Source of the DNA: Mercurialis annua
Lineage: Eukaryota > Streptophyta > Magnoliopsida > Malpighiales > Euphorbiaceae
DNA length: 64,000 nt
Direction of reading: 5' to 3'
Assembly: GCF_937616625.2 (NCBI RefSeq)
Contig: NC_065577.1
Location: 39,709,001 to 39,773,000, forward strand
This document shows positions 35,620 through 48,910 of this stretch, in pieces (positions within the stretch are counted from its first letter, which is position 1; each line of letters opens with the position of its first letter). Both the position numbers and the translations under genes were made by a program. Below the pieces are notes generated by a model. The model made no database searches. It was not told the origin of the DNA and worked only from the letters and a program-made list of their open reading frames with translations.

Positions 35620-36292
35620 TTTATGTAAAGTAAGATGTAGCAATAATTTGCCGTTAAATAATTGCAGTAAAATCATAGAAATGGACGGCTATTATGAAAT
35701 TCTTGTAATTGACGCCGCCAGAAGTTGGTGGCTCCTCTTACTTGCCATTTTTTGGTTTGCTGCTGACCATCATTTCCACTATATTAATTAATTCATAATT
35801 AATTATTTTTAATAGTACGCACTTTAAAACTAATTATTTTAATGCACATATGTCATGATAAGGGTTTTATAAGATAAAGTTTCTAGAAAATCTTTATGGA
35901 AAATTCTAGAATGATATTTTAAAACTGAGTTTATGTTTTTATACTTATAGTTATAAAAAGGATGAATTTAAAATGTTATAAACTCATTTTTACTTGATTA
36001 ATATTTTATTATCAATTGAGTTATATAGAGGTGCAAATTGATCTCCTAATATTATTTACTTTACTCTGATGTAAATTGGAGATTAAATTTTGGCCACGGT
36101 GCCGATGGACTATTTTTTTATCAGTTTAATATTTAACTATTATGTCAATGAAATAAATTTCAGATATGTTTTTCTTTTTTATGTGTAATTTTAATGTACT
36201 TTTATAAATATTTATACAATAAAATTTAATTTTAAAAATATAGATGTTTAATGCAAAGTTGATGGATTTAATAATTATTTTTTAAAAATTTC
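35620..36292. other. Intergenic, nothing recognised
   Basis: AT-rich, no supported feature. Confidence 0.5.
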
Positions 36293-36357
36293 AATTTTTA
36301 AAATATCTATGTTTATACTTATTTAGAGGATTGATGAATTTTTAAAATATCTATGTT
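36293..36357. repeat. 44-bp tandem duplication, second copy interrupted
   Basis: Copy 1 is 36293-36336. Copy 2 starts at 36337, breaks off after ATCTATGTT at 36357, and resumes at 37208 as CTTATTTAGAGGATTGATGA after the inserted element. Confidence 0.8.
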
Positions 36358-37207
36358 GGGGGTGTTTGATAACCCAACTTATTACTTAAATTAATATATT
36401 AAGCACTTAATTGTTTTAAGTTGGTTTGATAACTCAAAAAAGTTCAACTTAACTTATTCAGTTAAGTCAAAAACCACTTAAAATAATAAGTCAAAAATTT
36501 TGACTTATTTTTTTTACTGGAAACATTAAGTTATTAAATATAAGTTTTATCATTCAATAAACTTTATATTTTTATTATTTTCAATTATTAGTCATGAATA
36601 AAAATATTTTATCTCATATTTTTTTTATTATCACTAATTATACTTAAATTAGCACTTAAAATTGCAAATTACTATATTTTTCATCATGAATATTTTATTC
36701 TCCATCTTTATTTTGTTTTTATAGTCTATATGTCATTATTTAATATATCCGCTTTTAAAATTTTATTTAGACTTCCGTTTGTAACACACAACAATGATTA
36801 TCAGATTTAAACGGTTTTTTAGAGTTTTAAAAGGTATTTTGTTTATGGACCGATTTTCAAGTTAAAGGGGAGAATCGTTATATCTTTAAAAACTAATTAT
36901 CAATATAAGCAACTAAAATTTATGATTTTTATTTGTAATATGTGTGTTATTCATAATATTTTTTAAATATTTTTTATTTATATTTTAAAAATTATTTGTA
37001 TTTAGTAATTTATTTTTAAAATAGTTAATCTTTAAAGATTTATATATAAATATAATAATTTCAATAATATTCAGTAGTTACAGACTTGCAGTTATCAAAC
37101 AGACTTATTTAATTCAGCACTTAAAAAAATCAGCAATTATTATTTTCAGCACTTAAAATTCAGCACTTAATTTTCAGTACTTAATTTTCAGTTTTATCAA
37201 ACGCCAT
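36358..37207. mobile_element. Non-autonomous element, hAT-like ends
   Basis: The left end GGGGGTGTTTGATAACCC is matched by the inverted right end TTTATCAAACGCCATC. Subterminal CAGCACTTAA and TTAAGTGCT-like motifs recur. It interrupts one copy of the 44-bp duplication, and four bases of the target (TATA) are missing at the junction, with no duplication visible. Confidence 0.65.
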
Positions 37208-37227
37208 CTTATTTAGAGGATTGATGA

Positions 37228-39096
37228 TTTAATTTTCCTTACTTTGTAAACAAACAAAAAAAAACACATTCTTGCAATTAAATTTTTGCCAATAATAATA
37301 GTGCTAATCTTTAGATAATTTTTGGATATTGTGAGCAGAAGTATCTATCTCAAGGAAATTTCTTGCATTTAAACATATGTTTGGGAGTATATACATGCAT
37401 AATTTTTGCTGCCATACACTTGGGGCTGAATCTCTTTCAATGTGTCCAAATTTACAAGTAATGTCATCTAATCTAAATTCTTTAATGTTTTATTTTATTA
37501 TATTGCTTGATGATGTGGTAACATATAATTAATGATTTTTAAAATTTTATATTTAAAACATTGTAATAAGTTAATAGTGCATATTAAATGAAATAATAAT
37601 TAACAGTAATTGAATAAATATAATATTTATAAATCCATTTATACAATGAAAAAAAAAATCACTAGCAAATCTTCTTTAGCAAAGTGTTTTTCTAAGCTTT
37701 GGAGGCATAACATATATATTTGCCATGAATGAAATTTTAGTAGTCAATTAGATTTTTCATCATTAAAAACTGGATTAATATTTTTTTAAAAAAAAAACCT
37801 TCTTAAGCATTTTAAATTTTGAAACATTTTCTTTAAATTAAATAATATAATTTAATGCACTGACGATTAATTTGGATATAAAAGATTTAAAAATATTATC
37901 TTATTATTTTTTGATATTTTTTAAAAAATTACCTTACAGTTGTGACTCGTCCAGACTACTTCGTATACCATGTATTAAAACATTTAATATTATATCAACT
38001 GAGTTTCATATGTAGATTATAGATGCCATTTTTTTTCATTCCATGTACAAATTCCTACAAGATGATTTTTCAAAAACTGAAATTAATAAATAATATTTTT
38101 ATTTTTTATTCAAAATTATAGACAGATATCTATAATTTAAAAGATCAAAACATCTATAAATTTGAACATGGAGAGTAAGCTCACTTAAAATATTTGATAT
38201 TAACTATATACTCCATAAATATTCACTATGAATGCATTCAATATGTAAAGTTTGTGCTTAACATTTAGAGAAGGCAGTTGATCTCTTTAGTAATTTCATT
38301 AATTTATGGTGGTTTGCCTCATTGCTAAAAATAGTAAGGGTGAGAAAGGGTTTAAGCCACTACACAATATCCTATTCCTATAATTACTCTAGCTTATTAA
38401 GTAATACCTTTTAAATTGCAATTTAAGTTATTTTAAGCAAATCAAAACTCTTCCCTTATCAAAACCAAAGGTTAATCTTCATGTAATAAATCTTGAACGC
38501 AAAAAAGCATAGAGTTTAAAAGTAGAGAATATTCCATCAATTCAATGAATGTCTACCATTAAAACATCCAATTAGATCACAAACTTCACTTCATTGGTTC
38601 AAACCAAATAAAATTTAAATTCTATTATTTTTAAATAAATTGATCTAATTTTTTTATATCAATCGAATTGAAATAAATAATTTTTATAATATTAAACCGG
38701 ATTAATTTATCAATTTAATTTTTTTTTCACATGACAACTACATTAGGGCCGAGTAAAACCAATCCATTAATTCAAACCAAATCAAATCAACCTAAAATTT
38801 AATTTATTTTGGTAATAAATAAATAAATTTTAAAACAATGCCACTTTTAATTTATATGTAAAATTAACTACTACATCTAATTTAAATTTAAACATGGATT
38901 AATTAAATCAAATTAAATAAGTGAATAATATTTTATATTTCTACTAACGTAATAACCATAAGTAGATTTTTAGTTAATTAAGATTTAAAAATCAGATTTT
39001 AATTTGTAATTGTAATTGAATGGCCCTATTACTGGCTAAATAAAAAATATTTGTTGTCTCATTATTTAATTTTCGAACTATTCAAATTTATAACAC
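37228..39096. other. Intergenic, nothing recognised
   Basis: AT-rich with simple A/T runs. No gene or repeat boundary is supported. Confidence 0.5.
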
Positions 39097-39105
39097 TTTG
39101 TTTTT

Positions 39106-39501
39106 GGGTTAAGGTATAAAAATGATCCTAATGTTTACTCTATGACTCACTTAACCCTTTAATTTTTTTTAGTCTAAAAAATAACCCTTACGTTAGCAAA
39201 GTGGAACAAATATACCTTCCGTCTAACGGTAGCGCGTCCGAACGTCAATTTCGGCTGTTGTGGCATACAATTAGCCGTTATCCTAATGTTTTTTAAGTAT
39301 AAAAAATGACCCTAACATTATTAAAATGGAACGAATATAATTCTAAAGTTATCAAAATAGAACAAATATACCTTCCGTTTAACGGTGGAAGGTATATTTG
39401 TTCCACTTTTATAAAGTTAGGGTTATTTTTAAGACTTAAAAAACATTAGGAGAAATGTGAGCCACATAGTAAACATCAGGGGTATTTTTGTACCTTATCC
39501 C
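39106..39501. mobile_element. Mutator-type MITE
   Basis: Flanks TTTGTTTTT (39097-39105) and TTTCTTTTT (39502-39510) agree at 8 of 9 positions. Ends GGGTTAAGGTATAAAAATGA and GGGATAAGGTACAAAAATAC are inverted copies that continue into ATGTTTACT and GGCTCAC-like segments. The inner AACGGTGGAAGGTATATTTG forms a second inverted pair with CAAATATACCTTCCGTTTAA. Confidence 0.75.
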
Positions 39502-39645
39502 TTTCTTTTTCTTATCCCAAAATTTTAGAAATATGCGATGGTTTAGTATACATTCACAAAAACCTGCCACATGTCAAAAACCCATCTTACCTTGAACAAT
39601 TCATTAAACATAATAGTTCGGGGGTTTAATGGTTTATGGCGGGTC

Positions 39646-39661
39646 ACCGGCTATAGCCGGT
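39646..39661. repeat. 16-bp perfect palindrome upstream of the TRP gene
   Basis: ACCGGCTATAGCCGGT, about 100 bases upstream of the likely transcribed region. It could bind a dimeric factor; nothing else supports a role. Confidence 0.5.
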
Positions 39662-40036
39662 CAACCAATGGGATTTAACCGGTTTATCAAGTTTTGTGGT
39701 CAATACTTTTTTAAAAAGGATATAAGGGAGGTTTAAGCCACTGTTTCTTGGCAGTTATTTTTCTTTTTATTTTCTCTTCTCTTATTATAAATTAATTAAA
39801 CATATATACAAAAAAATTATCAAAATTCTCATCAAATTCTTTGTTTTAGAGATCAAATTAATTTTTCATAATGTTGAATTTCAATACCCATTGAATTGAA
39901 TTGCCTGATCTTGTTGAATTTTTGTTCAATTTTCAAGGAATTTGATCCCATCTTGTCAATTTAGCAGTGTGAAGATTAATTCGTTTGTACAGAAAGCTTG
40001 TTGGTTTTCTCGCCGAGGATTGTTTTGTAGTTTCAG

Positions 40037-40968
40037 GTGAGTTTGAGTTTTAATTTTTGTCTGAATTGTGGGTTTTTTTTGTTCTTGATTTGGTGTGAAT
40101 TATGGGTTAAAATTGAAGCTGAGATCCGTTTTGAATTGGGTTTTTTAAATGTTTTTCTGGGTTTTGATCTGATCTTAAAAATTTGATTTTTTTATTTTTG
40201 GAAATTTAATTGATTGGGAATTGGAGTTGGAAAGAATTATGCAGAAGCTTAAATTATAGAGTTGGGTGATTAAATTTTTGAACTTTGGGTTTAAGAGATT
40301 TTTGGTAAAATTTACAATTTTTAATTAATTGGATTTGTTTGAATTCTATGTTTAGATTTGGGTTTATGCGGGTTTTTCTTAATTTATGAGTCTGGATTTG
40401 GAATTTGAATTGAGATTCTTTGATTTGTCAAGTTGGATCAGCTATGTTTTGATTGATTTTTGTTAGAATTTTTGAAGATCTTAAATTTCTTGGAACAATT
40501 TATATATGATGATCATATTTTTTTCAGGATTTTAATATATATAAATTTCCTTTTTTCACTTGTTTTTTGAATTCTTGATCCATTTGATTGATGATCAACC
40601 TGCTATGATTTCAGTAGATTGTTGTGTTTTTTTTATTGTAGAGCAATTATAGTACATTTGTTTATTGTTAGATGATGGCTGGTGGTGGGTCAATTATGAT
40701 AATAATTGTTCATCTAATAGTTTGGAACTTTAATTCCGAGTTAAATTTTTATGTTTATTTATGGAAATTTCTTTTGATCCGGTATTTTCATGGAAAATGC
40801 CATTTGTGTGTATGTTTTTTCCCTTGTTGCATTGTTGCTTAATTTTCCGCGATGACACGGGTGTTAATCTTCGAATTCTGTACCGAATTCTATGTCGTGG
40901 AGTTTCAGCGGAATCGTTGCGTTGTATGTAGACTAATTTGGTTGTTTTCTTGTGTGGACTGATGACAG
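40037..40968 (+). other. Probable intron in the 5' leader of the TRP-like gene
   Basis: A donor TTTCAG|GTGAGT at 40036/40037 and an acceptor GATGACAG at 40968 bound 932 bases of T-rich, intron-like sequence. The ATG follows 39 bases after the acceptor. Leader introns are common in plant nuclear genes. Predicted from splice signals only. Confidence 0.5.
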
Positions 40969-41007
40969 CTTAGTAATGTGGATAGCATAAGTGTCATGTT
41001 GTGAGAT

Positions 41008-44000
41008 ATGGTGGTGAAGAAGAGGCAAGATAATGGTTTTAATAATTTTCATGTACCCTTTGTTCCTCGGGCTCCTAGATCAGTGAGGGTGAGTAACCAT
41101 TGAATTTCCGAATTGCTAGCTATTTAACTTTCGTGATTGCTGAAGAGTTCTCTAACTTTATTTATTATCTTGGTTATTGATTCCAGCGGAGGGTTGTGCA
41201 TAACAAGACAGTAGAAGATAGTCAAATATGTGCATTTGATTTGCTTGCTTCAATAGCCGGAAAATTGTTGCAGGAGAGTGAAAGTTGTTCTTCGTCTAGT
41301 AATGCATCTGGAACTAATGATCAACCTGCAATTGGTGATTCTGTTATTCAGCAAAAGCACGATAAGCTGCTGAAAACAGAGTGCACTGATCCGGGAAGCT
41401 GTGAAGAAAGTGTTTGCGTCCCTAAGTTTGCCTCAGCAAACAGTGTACAGAAGTGTCTTCTGAAGGGATCTCCGCATGCTGAGAATGATTCTGTCGTGGA
41501 GCGCTCTTCAGTTATCACACATTCTGGTTCCTCAGAAAAAGCTACCGATGATGTGAAATCTGTGATTTGCAAAAGCAGGACTTTAGATGATAATTTCCTG
41601 TGTGCAGTCGACGGAGGCTCTCCTGTTTCCGGGAGAGATGATTTTGTAGAAAATGGGTTTAACAAGCAGCAAGATGTTGCCGGTCTGGAGAATGGTGGTT
41701 TGACTATTCTTAACACGTCCTGTTCCAAGGATCCCATGGAGCTGTGTATGAAATTTCCTGCAGTGGTCAATTCTGACACGAATGTCAGATTGCCATCATG
41801 CAGGGATCCTGTTCCTAATGCTTCTATTTTAAAGCTTAGGAATGACATTAAATTAGGTATTAGAGATGATGACGAAAACTTTTCTAGGTTTAATAGACCT
41901 GGTAACAAGCCAAGGGCTTTTAGGCACCCTTCACGTATTGGGGATCGAAGAATAAGAAAATTACTGACATCTAAGTATTGGAAGAGTGCTCCAAAATTGA
42001 AGGATTATGAACTTCCTAAAGTTGGTAAGCATCTTTTTGGTAGATCATTCATTTTATCCCTTGGTTGAAGTTAGTGATATTAATGTCCGTTTGCGACAGA
42101 AATAACTCTGTCTTTTTATATCTATTGTCCCATTATTAGATGGGGGAACAAAACCTCTTTTCCGCAAGAGGAAAATCTGCTACGGTCGTGAAAGATATCA
42201 ACGTGACATTCTTTACAAGAGAAGGAAGTTTTCTGACCATAGCTTAGTGACTTCCGATGGAGGGTTCAGCAGTGAGAGTGTTTGCAACTCGCCTCAAAAG
42301 TGTATTCATGTGGACAAGAATGGCTTAGCGACAACATCTCGCAGAGGTTCGTCTGCTTCACTGGCCATTTTACCTCTTATGCTTTCCTAATGCTCCAACT
42401 CAGTTATGTTGCTAAATAGTTCTTTATGTCATTTACAGAAAATGGTAGGATGTCTTCCTCAGCTGTAGGTCATCAGGCTAATTTCAATTCCAAGGATTCT
42501 CATGGTACTAGAAAGTGCTGTATTGATTTATCATTATTGATATGATTTGATCATGTTATGTTCATTCATAGATTCTCACATTGTTTATTATTTTCTTTTA
42601 CAGTTAATTTTAGCATCAAGTCCTTTAGGATACCAGAGCTTTTAATTGAGGTCCCTGAATCCACCACTGTCGGTTCTCTGAAGGTAGTAATATGCAAAAA
42701 AAAAAAATCTGTCATGTTGAATTAATTCGTGCCATTTTGGCCTGCGCAGCAGTATCGTTTTTCTAAAATGACATACAATATCTAGTTAGTATTGGAATTT
42801 CTAAGATACCTTTATTCAGCTAGGCCGTAGGCGGTGCAAACTCTCATTGTTTGCTGAATTCCCGATTTTAATGATATCATACAAATTTCTGCAGAGAACA
42901 GTCATGGATACTGTGCTAGCTATTCTGGGAGGTGGTTTACGTGTTGGTGTACTTCTTCATGGAAAGAAGGTTAGGGATGACAGTAGAACTTTATTGCAGA
43001 CTGGTATAAGTTCTAAAGAAAATCTTGATTCACTGGGCTTCACATTGGACCCTAGTCCTGAGCTTGCTTCTCCAATTCTGTACACTGAGGATACTCCGAT
43101 ACCATTATCACGTGATATTTCTCAACTTGTTTCAAGGTAATTGATTGTTTGCATTTTACTATTTCCAAAAGTTGGAATATTTCACGGGTATGTTTTGGTA
43201 AAAATTTCCGTCGAGAATTTGATGCATTTTGCGTTATTTCAGGTCCCCGGCGGCTCCTGTTTTAGATTCAGGGATTTCCGATGCATTACCTGACACTCCT
43301 CCATTGACTAATTTAGGCGATAACGTTGATAGTAATCATGAATCAGCTTCCTCATTTACTGACAACTTAACTGACCAAACAATATCAGATTCTAGAGCTC
43401 TGGTTGCAGTCACACCAGGAAGTGCTGAAGCACTTGCTATGATTCCTGTTAACCAGAAAGCTAGACGAGCTGAACTTGTACAGCGTCGAACCAGGAGACC
43501 ATTCTCTGTTACAGAAGTAGAAGCATTAGTTCAGGCAGTTGAGGAACTTGGAACCGGAAGGTCTGATGTTATTTATATCAGCTCAATCCGTTGTGGCATG
43601 TGTTTATTTCTCGTAAACTCAAGAATGTTCTCATTTTTCAGGTGGCGTGATGTTAAGTTGCGTTCGTTTGAAAATGCAGACCATCGCACTTATGTGGACT
43701 TGAAGGTATTTTTTCATTATTTTCACAATAAAAATGCAACTTCCCTAAGAATGTGAACAAATTTTATTTGTTGAGCACTCATTCCCCATTTATAGCATAC
43801 GCGTGAAGTATTATAAATTGAGTAGCTAGGTAAATCTTGTGCAGTCTTGGTACGTGCAATCTATATTGCACAGAAACTTATCAAGTTCTACGTTTCGGTG
43901 AAGTGCTTTTGAAATTTCAAAACTTTAAATTCATAACATGTTCTTGTAAGACATCGTTTTGTCATTTTCCGTGTCCAGAAGCGCTTTTGAAATTTCGTAA

Positions 44001-44297
44001 CTTTGAATTAACTTGTTCTTGTAAAGAATATTGATTTTCCATTTTCCGTTTCAGTGTTTCCGTTAGACTTATATTGCGATTTGTGTACAGGATAAATGGA
44101 AGACGTTGGTGCACACGGCTAAGATTGCGCCCCAGCAAAGAAGGGGGGAGCCGGTTCCCCAGGAGCTTTTGGACAGAGTCTTAGGAGCTCATTCATACTG
44201 GTCTCAGCATCAAGCTAAGCAACATAGCAAGAATCAAGCTGGTGTCTTAAAGATCACAGAGAGCCATGGTGGATTTGAAGAAGGTATTGTGATGTAA
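41008..44297 (+). CDS. TRP1-like: TRP1/TBP1-like telomere repeat-binding protein
   Basis: A nuclear protein of a plant family that binds double-stranded TTTAGGG repeats through a C-terminal single Myb domain. Nine coding exons, all GT-AG: 41008-41088, 41187-42024, 42140-42346, 42439-42504, 42604-42683, 42895-43136, 43243-43560, 43642-43705 and 44091-44297. They total 2103 bases, or 700 residues, within the range for full-length family members. Seen: the N-terminal signature MVVKKRQDNGFNNFHVPFVP then PRSVRRR; a basic cluster RKRK near 315-318; the family's ubiquitin-like central domain about 400-480 (FSIKSFRIPELLIEVPEST); the Myb domain from about 590 (RRPFSVTEVEALVQAVEELG); the telobox VDLKDKW at 629-635; and the C-terminal extension ending near VPQELLDRVLGAHSYW. 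The usual telobox is VDLKDKWR; here K replaces that R. All exon phases join without stops. Assignment to a single family member is not possible without alignment. Confidence 0.93.
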
Positions 44298-44456
44298 TTA
44301 AAAGAAAGGTAAATTGTTGACAGGAACAGGGTAACCAGAATTTGTACAAAAAAAAATTGATTCAAATTTCATGTAATATTTTCTCACACTCACATGATTC
44401 ATTGCTTAATTCCCATTCCAATGTGGTGGGATTGGCATTTGTAAATGATTTCAGGC

Positions 44457-44462
44457 AATAAA
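44457..44462 (+). terminator. AATAAA polyadenylation signal of the TRP-like gene
   Basis: AATAAA lies 160 bases after the stop codon, in T-rich sequence. Plant signals are loose, so use of this one is an inference. Confidence 0.45.
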
Positions 44463-47400
44463 GAACACTTAACAAAATTTACTTTTTTTTTTTAACTTTT
44501 TGTATTATCAATTTTTGTTTGGTGTAATATAGTTGAACATTATATTTTTATTGAAGAAATGTATTAATTATGGGGCGTTATTCACTTTTTATTGTTGTCT
44601 TTTTTGCTGTTCATTGATTCTTATGCAAGTATCTATCATGTTTGAACATTCTGATGTTTGAATTTTTTAGAATTTTGAGATTTGTTTAGCTGCCAAAACT
44701 TATGTAACACGGAAATTGAATTAAAAAATATTTAACTAATATCTTCTATATGAATATATAAACATACAATTATAGAGTTTTGGAAGTGATTTCAAAAAAG
44801 AAATTTAAATGTTAAAACAAATGATCGGAATTGTGTAAATATAGGGTCATTGCAGTTGAGGTTAACTAATTCACATTTAAATTTTACTTAATTAAAAATA
44901 GTAAGACCAATTAATTTATATTTAGTTATTTTAATCAATTAAAATACTTTATATTAACACATTTATTTTGTACAAATTGGAATTAATTAACATGAAAACA
45001 GAGTATTGTCCTTATAAACTAGATAAGTGTAAGTTGATTGATCATGACAGGTAAATTGAGGGGACACGATGATTTTTGTTCGTTTTTTAATCATTTTGTA
45101 TTTGCAAAACTCGAACTTGAACTCAAACATTATCATATATTTTCAGAATTTGAAGTCGAGATGTGTTTGTGAAGCTTGAAAGCAAAGGTTTAGTTTAAAA
45201 AAATAAAAATAAATAATGCAGCCGATTTAGAGAGTTTAAAAGCAACTATTACTGCCATGTGAATCTCATTATCATCAAACTTTTCTCACTCGTTTTGCTT
45301 TCAAACTTGCCTAAAATTGGTTGCTTCCGTATTCTGCAAGTTATCTCAATATTCTCTCTTCCTTTCGGTTCGAACCGAATAAAATCAAATCGAAATGAAT
45401 TTAAAATTTGTTTCTTAAATCGAACCAAGTTGAATTACAAGAATATAATAGCTGTCAAACCGAACTAAACAAGTTGGTCGGATTGACTTCCTAGTTCAAT
45501 TAATTTTTTCTTATTCAGTTTGCGATAAAATTAAGCTTTAAAGACATTTGTATTTAAAATCGGACCAACTTAAAACGAAACCAAATACTCGTTATGTTAT
45601 AAAATCAAACTAAGTGGAATTTGTAGAAATATACAAATTTTTAAACCCATCTAAACAAGTTAGTTTAGTTGATTTTTCAATACAGTTTGGTTTTTTGATT
45701 CGTTTGCAAAAACATTTAATTAAAAGAAGTATATATCCAAAATCGAATTATGCTGAAACAATAAAATTAAAGTATTATTATAATATTAAATCAAATGAAA
45801 TAAAATTTATCGTTTTAATTCGGTTATTCAATTCGGTTCGGTTTTTCATATCCTAACTTCTTACACTGCATCAATTTATTATGTATATTATGCATCTATG
45901 GCACGTGCCTACTGCATGTTACGTATCTTACAGTTATAGAACAATCTGTCAAGTTTTGTATTCTTCTTTCTTTTTGTCATACTTTGGCGAATATTCTGAT
46001 TCCATTTAAATAAAATTTCAGTTTATGAATTAAAACTTTTACTTTTTATAAATTTATCTATTCAAATTTTAATTAGTCGGAATCCCAAATAAGTTTGCTC
46101 AGAGTTCCAACACCAAATTATTAGAGTAAAAGGTCAATTTGATCCTTATATTTATAACTGAAGGTCGAATAATTCGATATTAACTCTTTTCTTTTTCAAT
46201 TAAGTACAGAGCTATAACTTGTGAGGTCAATTAAAGACAATATGAAATAAATTCAGAAACTGGAATGACCTAATTTTGTTTTTAATTGACCTAAAAATAG
46301 AAAATATAATTATTAAGTGAACCCAAAAAAACTATTCTTAGTTGATAAAGAAGTTAAAAGTTAGTTATTTCATCCGAGTCATAAATTTATGGACCGAATT
46401 GTTATTCAATTAAGTTAAATGTGTATGTCTCGATTAAAGAAATTCTTAGATGAATTAAGAATTTTCATTATATTATAAAATATTTTAGAACTCTATGTTT
46501 TATTTTATTTCTTTTATTCTCTTCTTTTCCCCCATTTTTTTTCCTTCTATTAGTTTTTGAGAAACAAGATGAAATAAAGTAGAGAATGATTGTTTAATGC
46601 ACCATCTAACGTGATTTCTACAAAAATAGCAATTTTATTGTTTTTAATCTGTATTTTATAACTTTTTTTATATTACATTGTTAAAAACTTAAACTTATAT
46701 ATACATCAAATTTTAAAAAATTAAAAGAATCGATTAAATTAATTGAATCGCTAGCAATCACATATCTATTATAGATGTATTTTAATTACGTGAAAACTAT
46801 GTGAATATTGTGTTGAGTTTCGACTTGATCCATCGGTTTCCGTCCGCCAAATTACATTATTTATATTGGAAAAGATTTAATAGCACAAGTGTAATCTTAA
46901 CAAAAATTAAAATAAAATCTAAAGGGTTAAATATTTTGTTATTAATTGTATAAGTACTACTAAATTATAGTAGTATAAAGTTAGCATTAAAGTATTCCAT
47001 TTAAAAGGAACATTAAAAAATAATGTCAAAGAGAGATACTACGTATTGGTTCTGTTCTTAATTCTTATTCAATAAAGTTGGTTCTATCACTCAATTCATA
47101 AATTTTATCTTAGCTTTCTATTAATCATTTATTGATTGCTTAAAGTGTATGGTTTGTGGGAAAAAAAATGTTCCATCTCAATGAAAAACTTTATTATGTT
47201 CCTATCTAATTAAAGTGAAGTGCATATGGAATAATAAAATTGATTTTGAGTATTAGATTCAAATCTTGGCTTAAAAAAATAAAATGAGGATTGGATAAAA
47301 TTATTCTACTATCAACTATACCAGATACTCTTTTTATAGAATTAATGTGATAAAATGCTCTTTCAAATCTATATTTTGTTTATTAATGATGAAAATTTTA

Positions 47401-47531
47401 ATTTTAATAATAAAAATTTATTTTGAAAAAACTAAAAATATAACCTTAATTCCATATTTCATAATATCGATTGATTTTTTTAATTGTAAATTGAATGAGT
47501 TATTTTTTTTAAAAGATCGACTTCCATAAAA
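44463..47531. other. Intergenic, nothing firm
   Basis: AT-rich. CGGTTCGAACCGAAT at 45366 and AATTCGGTTCGGTTTTT at 45830 suggest a decayed inverted-repeat element between them. At 46135-46400 weak ends (GGTCAATTTGATCCTTATAT against ACAATTCGGTCCATAAATTT) hint at another. No gene is supported. Confidence 0.4.
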
Positions 47532-47609
47532 TCAATTTCAATTTATAATTATAACTTTTGTATTTATTTATCAATTTCAATTTATAATTATAACTTTTGT
47601 ATTTATTTA
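47532..47609. repeat. Perfect 39-bp tandem duplication
   Basis: Units 47532-47570 and 47571-47609 are identical, each beginning TCAATTTCAATTTATAATTA. Perfect identity suggests a recent duplication. Confidence 0.92.
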
Positions 47610-47872
47610 TTTGGAGTCATACCCAGGATGAAAGGAACAAAGTTGAAAGAATGGACGGACAATGAATAAGAAAAACAATTTAATTACTATTGTCGTTCTT
47701 TTTCAATTTTGATCGGAATTATTATTTTTTTCAAAAATATTAAAATATCATTTTTAGAGAACCCGAACATTTTTACAAAGGAAAGTTTCAGTTAAAACTG
47801 AATTATTATAAAAAGTAGTAGTAATTTTTGAAAATATTTTTGGAGATGATAATAACTAGCTATAAAAATAAT

Positions 47873-48901
47873 GGCTTAATACATCATTTGACCCCTAAAC
47901 TATATACTTTTATTTTCTGTGACTCTTAAACTAATTTGATATTCTATTCGACCTCTTAACTTTATTTTTTGTTCTATTTAACCTGTAAACTGCAACTTTT
48001 TTGTCGATCTGACCTTTTTCTTCTAACGTGGTAAAAGCGCGTGAAGGATAATTAAAATGCAAAAATTGTTCTATTGAACCCCCGAACTACACTATTTTGT
48101 TCTATTTGACCCCTGAACTTATTTTATTTTCCTATTGCACCTTCAAATTTTTAATTTTTACCTATTTAACCTTCTAAAAAATACAATTATTTAATTTTTA
48201 TCCATTTAATCTTCTAGAAAAATAAAAAAATATTGAAATTTAGTTAAATAATTACATAATATAGCTTCTTGTACATGTAAATATTTGTTTACATTTCAAT
48301 AATGATAAATGAAGTTTGTCTGTTTTAACGATATTATAAAATATATAAATTTACTATACTGTGATAATATTAAAAAAAGACTAAATTTTTTAAAAAATTA
48401 TAATTTTTAATGTGTTTCACGAATTTTCAATTTTAAAAATTTTAATACACCAGCTTTTAATTTTTTGCAATTTCAGACTTTTCAAATCAATTCTAATTTT
48501 TTAAAATTTGTGTTAAAATTGGAAAACACGCTAAATTTCATGATTTCTAAAGCCTTAAATGATTTTTTCAAATAATATGTAAAGTACATCACTTTTTATT
48601 TTAAATTAAAAAAAAATATTTAGGCTTTGTATATTTTTTGACCCCTAAACCTCACCCTTTTATTCCCTATGACCTCTAAACTATTTTTGTGTTCCACTGA
48701 ACCTCTTAACTATTTTTTTTATTCTATTTAACACCATATCAGCAATTTTATCCACGTCATCGTGCGTGGTGTGCACATTCCGAATGAGGGGTTAAATAGA
48801 ACAAGAAAAAGAGTTAAGAGGTCCAAAAGAATACGAAATTAGTTTAGAGGTTGCAGAGAATAAAATGGTATAGTTTAGAGGTTAAATAATATATTAAGCC
48901 G
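47873..48901. mobile_element. Mutator-like element, non-autonomous
   Basis: AAAAATAAT flanks both sides (47864-47872 and 48902-48910). Ends GGCTTAATACATCATTTGAC and GGCTTAATATATTATTTAAC (read inward) are inverted copies. The left-end type (TTTGACCCCTAAAC) recurs internally near 48100 and 48645, so the 1029-bp element includes truncated or nested relatives. No transposase frame. Confidence 0.8.
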
Positions 48902-48910
48902 AAAAATAAT

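Noticed and set aside
41348..41908. 186-codon minus-strand frame
   Set aside because: It is antisense to exon 2 of the TRP-like gene, which has family homology and correct splice phases.
42847..43140. A separate 97-codon gene starting at 42847
   Set aside because: It is exon 6 of the TRP-like gene read back into the preceding intron.
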